NCBI GenBank assembly: GCA_002425685.1
Contig: DIMS01000076.1
Span: forward strand, 1 to 19,521
Reading direction: 5' to 3'
Source of the DNA: Synergistaceae bacterium UBA5560
GTDB taxonomy: Bacteria > Synergistota > Synergistia > Synergistales > Aminiphilaceae
DNA length: 19,521 nucleotides
Below, piece after piece: positions 14,732 to 19,521 of the stretch. Both the position numbers and the translations under genes were made by a program. The notes under the pieces are model-generated. The model did not search any database. It was not told the origin of the DNA and saw only the letters and a program-made list of their open reading frames with translations. The first letter of the stretch is position 1; each line of letters starts with the position of its first letter.

Positions 14732-15763
14732 ATGAAGAGGAACGGTTCGTTTTTGTTTTTCGGCGTTCTGATACTGTCGTTGGTTTTGACGCTGTCTTGC
14801 TCGGGTGTGGCCTGGGCCAAGGCAGAGTTCGAGATCAGCATGGCGACGAAGATGGGTCCTCAGAGCCCGGAGTTCAAGGCATTCGAACGATTTGTCGAGC
14901 TTGTGAAAGAGAAGAGCGGAGGCAAGGCCGAAGTGAAGATCTTCGGTTCCGAAATTCTCGGCACGGATGAGACCGTATTCAAGAGCATGAACATGGGTGC
15001 CGTGGATCTCATCGCCGACACGCTCGTTCTGGGCGCTCGGGTGTACGTTCCCCGCATCGACTATTTCACACCTCCCTTCGTCTACGACGATTTCGAGCAT
15101 TTCGTTCGTTTCCTGAAGAGCGAGTACGCTCAGGAAGTCTTCAAGGAACTGGAGGAGAAGGCCGGTGTCATCTATCTCAACACGGAGTGGACCTGGCGAA
15201 GAGGACCCTTCCGGGTCATTTGCACCAAGAAACCCCTCGGATCCTGGGACGATCTGAAGGGACTGAAACTTCGCTTCTATCCCTCGGATCTCGAAATCAA
15301 GGTGTGGGAGTACCTCGGAACGGTCCCCACGGTGATCGCCTGGTCCGAAACCTATCTTGCCCTGCAGCAGGGACTCGTGGAGTCCGTCACGGCTCCGGTC
15401 ACGCTTGTGAACGACACGAAGTTCGCGGAAGTGGCACCCTACATCACAAAAACCGACGAATATCCCCAGACCATCGCGTTTTACATGAACAAAAACAAGT
15501 TCTTTACGCTTCCCGAGACGATTCGCAATGTCCTTGTGGAGGCCTGCAACGAAGCGGGTGCGGAATACGCCCGGGGTCTCGACACCACGGCGGCGGCGAT
15601 TCTCAAGGAGGCCGAAACGGAATACAAGGCGATCTTCGTTGACATGGACAGAAAACCGCTCATTGAGAAAGCGCAAGGCTTCTACGAAAAGGCGGAAAAA
15701 GAAAAATTGATGCCGAAGGAGTTCTGGGACGTCATTGCCGCTATCGAGGCAGCCAGGCGCTAG
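14732..15763 (+). CDS. dctP: TRAP transporter periplasmic solute-binding protein (DctP type)
   Basis: It binds the anionic substrate in the periplasm and delivers it to the two permeases. It has 343 residues with a clear signal peptide: MKRN, a hydrophobic core, and a likely cut after AWA near residue 29. A Cys at about 23 (TLSC) does not fit a lipobox well. The DctP fold is shown by the GSEILGTDETVFKSMNMGAV segment (near 73-92), DLKGLKLRFYPS, and ETYLALQQGLVES. Arg181 in KLRFY corresponds to the conserved arginine that grips the substrate carboxylate. The usual DGxENP after ALQQG is replaced by ESVTAP, so its ligand may be unusual. The ATG at 14732 has AAGGAGGG 6 bases upstream. The 161-base gap before the gene holds a weak stem-loop (14578-14597) and a T-run (14608-14613). 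Confidence 0.93.
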   Translation: MKRNGSFLFFGVLILSLVLTLSCSGVAWAKAEFEISMATKMGPQSPEFKAFERFVELVKEKSGGKAEVKIFGSEILGTDETVFKSMNMGAVDLIADTLVLGARVYVPRIDYFTPPFVYDDFEHFVRFLKSEYAQEVFKELEEKAGVIYLNTEWTWRRGPFRVICTKKPLGSWDDLKGLKLRFYPSDLEIKVWEYLGTVPTVIAWSETYLALQQGLVESVTAPVTLVNDTKFAEVAPYITKTDEYPQTIAFYMNKNKFFTLPETIRNVLVEACNEAGAEYARGLDTTAAAILKEAETEYKAIFVDMDRKPLIEKAQGFYEKAEKEKLMPKEFWDVIAAIEAARR

Positions 15764-16560
15764 TTTCTTCCTGACGCCAATTGTGGGGGGGTGTGTTCTC
15801 TTCCCGTGAAAACACGACGACAGTAGGTTTGGAAAACGAGAACATTTGCTTTGTTCCCAAGGGACACGTGTTGTCGGCCGCTCGTCCTGACCGCGGGCAT
15901 TAGACTTAGGCTCCGATGTCCGAATGGAGGACAGCCCCAATGCGTCTGGGTTACGACTTGTGATTATAATGGCAACGTGTTCCTTATGAATACTCCGGAC
16001 GCATTCTTCCGGAATGTCGTTTTGCGGATGATGACTCGCGACAAGGTCTTTCTTTGCTGGAAGCGACTCAGTGCTGTTTTTCCGGTGAGGAAGACCTTGT
16101 CAGGGGTCATTGTTGCGAGTTGTTCTTCTGCGTTACGTTTTCTCTCCGTTCTCATTCTTCCAGTATATCCCTGGTTGGATACATCTCCGGGTGTTTTGAT
16201 CCTTCTCGTCTCAGTGCCCCACGCTGACCGCGTTCGCTAAACGGAGGAATACGCGGAGTCTTTGTAGCGTGGATGAAAACTTCTGATGTGGGAACACGGT
16301 TCGTTCTTGTGCCGTATACCGGGGCGTTGCTCCTTCGGTGTCCAATGGTGACATCTAAGAAGGTCGTGGCGTTTCATGGTGTTTGTGCATGCTCCTGCCC
16401 CTCCCGAAAGCGCATTGTCTGGAGGGCGGGACGCTGCGCGTTCTCGCTGGTCTCTACAGCCGATTTCTCGTGTACAAGGAGCATGAGATGCACAATAAGA
16501 CACGAAGGACATGTGTTCTTTCTCCCGTGAACAAGAACCATGTGCAAAGCTATCAAGAAG
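15764..16560. other. Long non-coding stretch, GC-moderate part
   Basis: About 800 bases with no gene I can support. Open frames such as 15851-16240 on the + strand and 15964-16155 or 16237-16653 on the minus strand lack ribosome sites and resemble no family. A small stem CGTG-AAAA-CACG (15804-15815) lies after dctP but has no T-run. Other features are TGTCC/GGACA (near 15918-15932), CCGCGT/ACGCGG (16228-16233 and 16251-16256), and the 80-nt hairpin listed separately. The stretch may hold decayed coding DNA or structured RNA. Confidence 0.4.
16031..16110. repeat. Long imperfect palindrome / hairpin of about 80 nt
   Basis: GACAAGGTCTT (16040-16050) pairs perfectly with AAGACCTTGTC (16091-16101). 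The stem continues inward imperfectly to TGGAA (16058-16062) and TTCCG (16080-16084), leaving a loop of about 17 bases. It continues outward across a 4x4 internal loop through ATGAC (16031-16035) and GTCAT (16106-16110). Both strands can form it. Because of the symmetry, both strands translate to similar short peptides (DKVFL), explaining the chance reading frames. The shape suits a dispersed palindromic repeat, a MITE-like remnant or a structured RNA. Confidence 0.5.
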
Positions 16561-16596
16561 GGAATGAGCCAAGACAGAAGTGAGATTAAAATATAC

Positions 16597-16619
16597 TGTA
16601 TAATATGTGTACTTATACA
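16597..16619. promoter_or_regulatory. Inverted repeat TGTATAA-N9-TTATACA
   Basis: Two perfect 7-base half-sites (16597-16603 and 16613-16619) are separated by nine bases, a common geometry for a dimeric regulator contacting successive grooves. A consensus -10 sequence TATAAT (16599-16604) overlaps the left half, without a good -35 box. Confidence 0.4.
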
Positions 16620-16697
16620 ATATGGTGATCTCTCCAGAGTGGATGTCTTGCAACCTGTGGAATTGTAATGTATCTTTCTATGGTGTAAGATAATTAT

Positions 16698-16729
16698 GTT
16701 TGAAAAAGTTTTCAAACTAAGTTTACTTA
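16698..16729. promoter_or_regulatory. Two adjoining palindromes just upstream of a promoter-like pair
   Basis: GTTTGAAAA-AG-TTTTCAAAC (16698-16717) is a perfect 9-bp dyad. It is followed without a gap by TAAGT-TT-ACTTA (16718-16729), a perfect 5-bp dyad. The pair ends 8 bases before a TTGATA -35-like box. Such a position suits an activator or a repressor. No T-run placement supports termination. Confidence 0.45.
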
Positions 16730-16737
16730 AATCATTT

Positions 16738-16766
16738 TTGATAGAGGCGAAGTATCTGGTGATATT
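16738..16766 (+). promoter_or_regulatory. Possible promoter TTGATA-N17-GATATT
   Basis: TTGATA (16738-16743) matches five of six -35 positions. After exactly 17 bases GATATT (16761-16766) matches four of six -10 positions. It would give a leader of about 370 bases before the M20 gene. In DNA this AT-rich, chance matches are frequent. Confidence 0.3.
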
Positions 16767-17014
16767 TATTTTTGTGTGTAAAAATCACATTCTTGCCTCT
16801 TGGATTTCATGAAATTATGAGAATCTCTTGCGTGCTTCGTTGTTTTTCGAGAAATATTGATCATTTCCAAGATATTGTGTTTTTCTCACCGGAATAGGAC
16901 AGGCCCACCTCCTAAAAATAGTTCTGTAATTTCATCTGCTTTTTCTTGAAACTGGGAAAATGCTGGTCCAAAGAAATAAGAGATTATTTTTATTTTATGT
17001 ATTCTTTGTTAGGT

Positions 17015-17036
17015 AAATATTTTATTAAAAATATTT
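17015..17036. repeat. AT-only inverted repeat before the M20 gene
   Basis: AAATATTTT (17015-17023), ATTA, AAAATATTT (17028-17036) is a perfect 9-bp dyad made only of A and T. It lies about 100 bases before the M20 start. It could be a regulator site or merely a product of the base composition. Confidence 0.3.
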
Positions 17037-17139
17037 TTCTAAATATCGGATAAAAAATTTCAAATAATAATAAGGACATGTTTACTGGGAATATGTCAAT
17101 CTTATTTTAAAAACAAAAAAGCGAGAAGGGAGTGAGATT

Positions 17140-18345
17140 ATGATTGAAATAGAAGCGATTAAGAAAGAGGCTGAGTGTTTGCGGGAAGAGATTGTTGCTT
17201 GGCGGAGACATATTCATCAATACCCTGAGTTGGGGTTTGAAACAAAAGAGACGGAGGCTTTTGTTTCCGGATTGCTTCGGGAATGGGGTCTTGAGGTGAG
17301 GACAGGTGTTGCTGGACACGGGGTGGTGGCTTTGCTGAAGGGAGGGAAAGAAGGGCGAACTATTGCAATAAGGGCTGACATGGATGCCCTTCCCGTGAAA
17401 GAGGAAACCGGCCTGCCCTTTGCGTCGGAAATAGAAGGGTGTATGCACGCATGTGCTCATGACGCACACACGGCGATGGCTTTGGGGGCTGCAAAAGTGC
17501 TTTCCAAGCATAAGGAGGAGATAGAGGGAAACGTCAAGTTTATCTTTCAACCGGCGGAAGAAACGGTGGGTGGGGCCAAGCCGATGATTGACGACGGGGC
17601 GCTGGAAAATCCAAAAGTCGATGAAATAATTGGTCTTCACACGGGGTGCCTCTGGCCGTCGCAAAAAGTGGGAGAAGTCTACGTCAGTTATGGCCCCATG
17701 ATGGCATCGGCGGATATAATTAAAGTAAAAATTAAAGGAATGGGTGGCCATGGTGCTTTGCCGCATCAAGCGGTTGACCCGGTTTTGATCGCAGCGTATG
17801 CGATCGTTGCGCTTCAATCTCTCGTCAGTCGCGAGATTAGCCCAACGGTGCCCGCAGTCATAACCATCGGCACAATTGAGGGCGGGACTGCGCCCAATAT
17901 CATCTCGGGCGACGTTTCCTTTTCCGGCAGTGTCCGTGCCTTGAGCCAGGAACAGAGGGAGTTCCTCGAAAAAAGAATTTACGAGGTGTTGCAGGGTGTT
18001 GTCAGCGGTATGCGGGGGGAATTGGAGTATAGATATATTTACGGATATCCGCCGTTGGTAAATGACGAAAAAATCACGGCGGATCTGGCGGACGTCGCAA
18101 AGAACGTGGTTGGCTCCGAGCATGTCAAGACAATACCCGAGCCCGTCATGGGTGCAGAGGATATGGCTTATTTTCTGAATTACACAAGGGGGACATATTT
18201 CTTTTTGTCCGGATGCAACTTGCGAAAAGGGCAGATTTATCCACACCACAATTCTAAATTCGACATAGACGAAGATGTTCTTTCTGTTGGAACAGCCATA
18301 TTGAGCTCTTTTGCCCTAAGGGGGCAAATAAAGACTAAAATATAA
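17140..18345 (+). CDS. M20D-family metal-dependent amidohydrolase (aminoacylase/hippuricase-like)
   Basis: A cytoplasmic zinc or manganese hydrolase of 401 residues that splits an N-acyl or amide bond to release an amino acid; relatives include hippurate hydrolase and IAA-amino-acid hydrolases. Metal and catalytic residues are visible: Asp80 and Asp82 in IRADMDALP, Cys105, His107 and His110 in HACAHDAH, Glu140-Glu141 in FQPAEE, His167 in IGLH, and His369-His370 in YPHHN before FDIDED. The usual HACGHD is HACAHD here. The middle domain (about 185-295) carries GxGGHGALPH and is the dimerisation lid. The ATG has AAGGGAG 7 bases upstream. Its codon use, especially in the first half, is more A/T-rich than in the genes before 15763, hinting at a different origin. 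The YfcC-type carrier 45 bases later is probably its substrate or product transporter. Confidence 0.92.
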   Translation: MIEIEAIKKEAECLREEIVAWRRHIHQYPELGFETKETEAFVSGLLREWGLEVRTGVAGHGVVALLKGGKEGRTIAIRADMDALPVKEETGLPFASEIEGCMHACAHDAHTAMALGAAKVLSKHKEEIEGNVKFIFQPAEETVGGAKPMIDDGALENPKVDEIIGLHTGCLWPSQKVGEVYVSYGPMMASADIIKVKIKGMGGHGALPHQAVDPVLIAAYAIVALQSLVSREISPTVPAVITIGTIEGGTAPNIISGDVSFSGSVRALSQEQREFLEKRIYEVLQGVVSGMRGELEYRYIYGYPPLVNDEKITADLADVAKNVVGSEHVKTIPEPVMGAEDMAYFLNYTRGTYFFLSGCNLRKGQIYPHHNSKFDIDEDVLSVGTAILSSFALRGQIKTKI

Positions 18346-18390
18346 CTCTGGTCTGATTTAGATTTATTTTGACGTGGGGAGGTGTTTTAA

Positions 18391-19521
18391 GTGTCTAAAA
18401 TTGAGGACGAAAAAAACGTTTCAAGGGGTTCGATATTAACAAGAATAAGAGTGCCTCATGTTTATGTCCTCTTGTTTTTTATATTGATCTTCGTGACTAT
18501 TTGTACGTATATTGTCCCGGCTGGCGTGTTCGAGAGAGTTCAGGATGCAAACACGGGGAGAATGGTTGTAGACCCTGCTTCCTTCCATCATGTTGATCGA
18601 ACGCCCGTCGGCTTTCTCCAGTTTGCTCTGGCGATTCCTTCGGGCATGGAAGCGGCGGTCAATATCATGATGCTCGTCGTTCTCGTTGTTGCCGCTCTTG
18701 AGGTCGTCTCGGCAAGTGGTGCTTTCGATGCAGGTATTGCCTCCCTCATGCAGAGATCAAGAGGAAAGGAGCAGTACATTGTCGCGCTGATCACCGTTCT
18801 TTTTTCCATCGTGGGAAGTTTTCTGGGCTGGGCCGAAGGATGCCTGGTCTTCGTGCCTCTGGGAGTCACACTCGCGCGGGCGATGGGATACGATGCTCTT
18901 GTTGGAGCGGGAATGGTTCTTCTGGGCGATGCGGCAGGATTTACTGCGGGAGTACTCAACATCTACACCACGGGAATCGCGCAGGCACTGTTGGGGCTTC
19001 CCCTCTTTTCTGCGCTGGCGTTCCGCCTTGTCTGCTACGCGATATTCACGATTATGGCTGTGATGTCTCTCCTCCGCTATGGGAAAAGGATCCAGGGGAA
19101 TCCCTCGCTGAGCCTCGTTAGCGAGCTTGAAAGCAGGAATGAAACGCCGAGGAGCCAGGAATTTCTGGCCTTCACCATGCAGCACAAGGCTATTCTGCTG
19201 ACGGTGCTCATTGGTTTTGCCATGGTTGCGTTCGGGACCACGCGTCTCAAGTGGTATCTGAAGGAAATTACCGGTGTGTTCATTATCGTGGGTATTGTGG
19301 CGGGGCTCTTTGCACGAATGTCTTTTGATGAAATTGCGGTGAATTTTTCAAAGGGCGCGCAGAAAATTATTCCGGCGGCTCTTACGATAGGTATCGCTCG
19401 GGGTGTCCTTGTGATCATGGAAAAGGGGCAGATTCTCGATACGATTGTCCATTCTCTTGCCATGTCCCTGAAGGGGCTTCCCGGCATATGGATTGTTGCG
19501 GGTATTTTCGTTATCGTGTCC
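18391..19521 (+). CDS. Second YfcC-family membrane carrier, cut by the window end
   Basis: The visible 377 residues align from the N-terminus with the carrier at 2474: RVPHVYVLLF, PAGVFERVQDANTGRMVV, FHHVDRTPV, ALARAMGYD-like and PLFSALAFR segments have clear counterparts there. It differs in the intramembrane region: GWAEGCLVFVPLG replaces YGMAEEVIVFIPIG, and GDAAGFTAGVLN replaces GAAVGFSGGMLN. This suggests another substrate. The chain stops before the expected SGSGQ and GDG loops, because the window ends, not because of a stop codon. The GTG start follows GGAGG by 8 bases and lies 45 bases after the M20 gene, so the two form an operon. A related N-acyl or peptide-like substrate is inferred from that pairing only. 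Confidence 0.9.
   Translation, partial: MSKIEDEKNVSRGSILTRIRVPHVYVLLFFILIFVTICTYIVPAGVFERVQDANTGRMVVDPASFHHVDRTPVGFLQFALAIPSGMEAAVNIMMLVVLVVAALEVVSASGAFDAGIASLMQRSRGKEQYIVALITVLFSIVGSFLGWAEGCLVFVPLGVTLARAMGYDALVGAGMVLLGDAAGFTAGVLNIYTTGIAQALLGLPLFSALAFRLVCYAIFTIMAVMSLLRYGKRIQGNPSLSLVSELESRNETPRSQEFLAFTMQHKAILLTVLIGFAMVAFGTTRLKWYLKEITGVFIIVGIVAGLFARMSFDEIAVNFSKGAQKIIPAALTIGIARGVLVIMEKGQILDTIVHSLAMSLKGLPGIWIVAGIFVIVS

Larger units (their letters stand above)
16561..17139. other. AT-rich gene-free region with dyad-symmetric sites
   Basis: The base composition drops sharply near 16560: only 7 of 60 bases at 16981-17040 are G or C, against 40 of 60 at 13081-13140. I find no gene. Inverted repeats occur at 16597-16619, 16698-16717, 16718-16729 and 17015-17036, plus GACAT/ATGTC at 17075-17079 and 17093-17097. 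A promoter-like pair lies at 16738-16766. It appears to be the control region of the M20/YfcC unit, and possibly the edge of acquired DNA. Confidence 0.5.

Noticed and set aside
15851..16240. A 129-codon + strand frame after dctP, with a 63-codon minus-strand frame at 15964-16155
   Set aside because: Both pass through the long palindrome, which explains their mutual similarity. Neither has a ribosome site or recognisable domain.
15792..16531. Near-repeat TGTGTTCTCTTCCCGTGAA (15792-15810) and TGTGTTCTTTCTCCCGTGAA (16512-16531)
   Set aside because: Two degenerate copies of about 20 bases with unlike flanks are too little to claim a repeat element or attachment sites.
16237..16653. A 138-codon minus-strand frame spanning the composition change
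   Set aside because: It crosses the GC boundary and a dyad, lacks a ribosome site, and its Cys/His-rich content shows no regular metal motif.
15764..17139. Possible tRNA, CRISPR array or insertion sequence in the large gap
   Set aside because: I saw no T-loop GTTCGANTC pattern, no regularly spaced direct repeats, and no transposase or flanking terminal repeats.

Overview
The window reads as a piece of a GC-rich, anaerobic, amino-acid-fermenting bacterium. The gene mix points to the Synergistota, but this is an inference without a database search: YfcC-type carriers, an AspT-type exchanger, a TRAP transporter, ATP-dependent hydantoinase subunits, an M20 amidohydrolase, and strong GGAGG ribosome sites throughout. 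All real genes are on the + strand. The long minus-strand reading frames are antisense shadows of GC-rich genes.

Layout. (1) 1-2315: an IclR-family regulator with its own sigma70-type promoter, then a short AspT/YidE-type amino acid exchanger, closed by a hairpin terminator. (2) 2324-4014: a monocistronic YfcC-family carrier followed by two perfect terminators in tandem. (3) 4095-7077: a soluble two-component pair, a PocR-domain histidine kinase and a REC-AraC response regulator of the YesMN type, with a probable terminator. (4) 7078-7472: a gene-free leader holding a perfect 16-bp palindrome. (5) 7473-15763: six same-strand genes: an alanine-dehydrogenase/PNT-like oxidoreductase, HyuA-like and HyuB-like hydantoinase/oxoprolinase subunits, then TRAP large permease, small permease and binding protein. 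A strong hairpin separates the enzymes from the transporter. (6) 15764-17139: 1.4 kb without a convincing gene, first GC-moderate with an 80-nt imperfect hairpin, then abruptly AT-rich with several dyad-symmetric sites. (7) 17140 to the end: an M20D amidohydrolase followed 45 bases later by a second YfcC-family carrier that runs off the window.

How the parts may work together (inference). The TRAP system would import an organic anion, and HyuA/HyuB would hydrolyse a cyclic amide (hydantoin, oxoproline or a related lactam) using ATP. The AlaDH-like enzyme could act on the released amino acid or keto acid. The kinase/regulator pair just upstream is the obvious candidate controller. The M20D/YfcC pair would be a separate take-up-and-deacylate unit for N-acyl amino acids or amides. 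Each family is well known. The least described items are the particular operon, the candidate operators and hairpins, and the AT-rich dyad-filled region.
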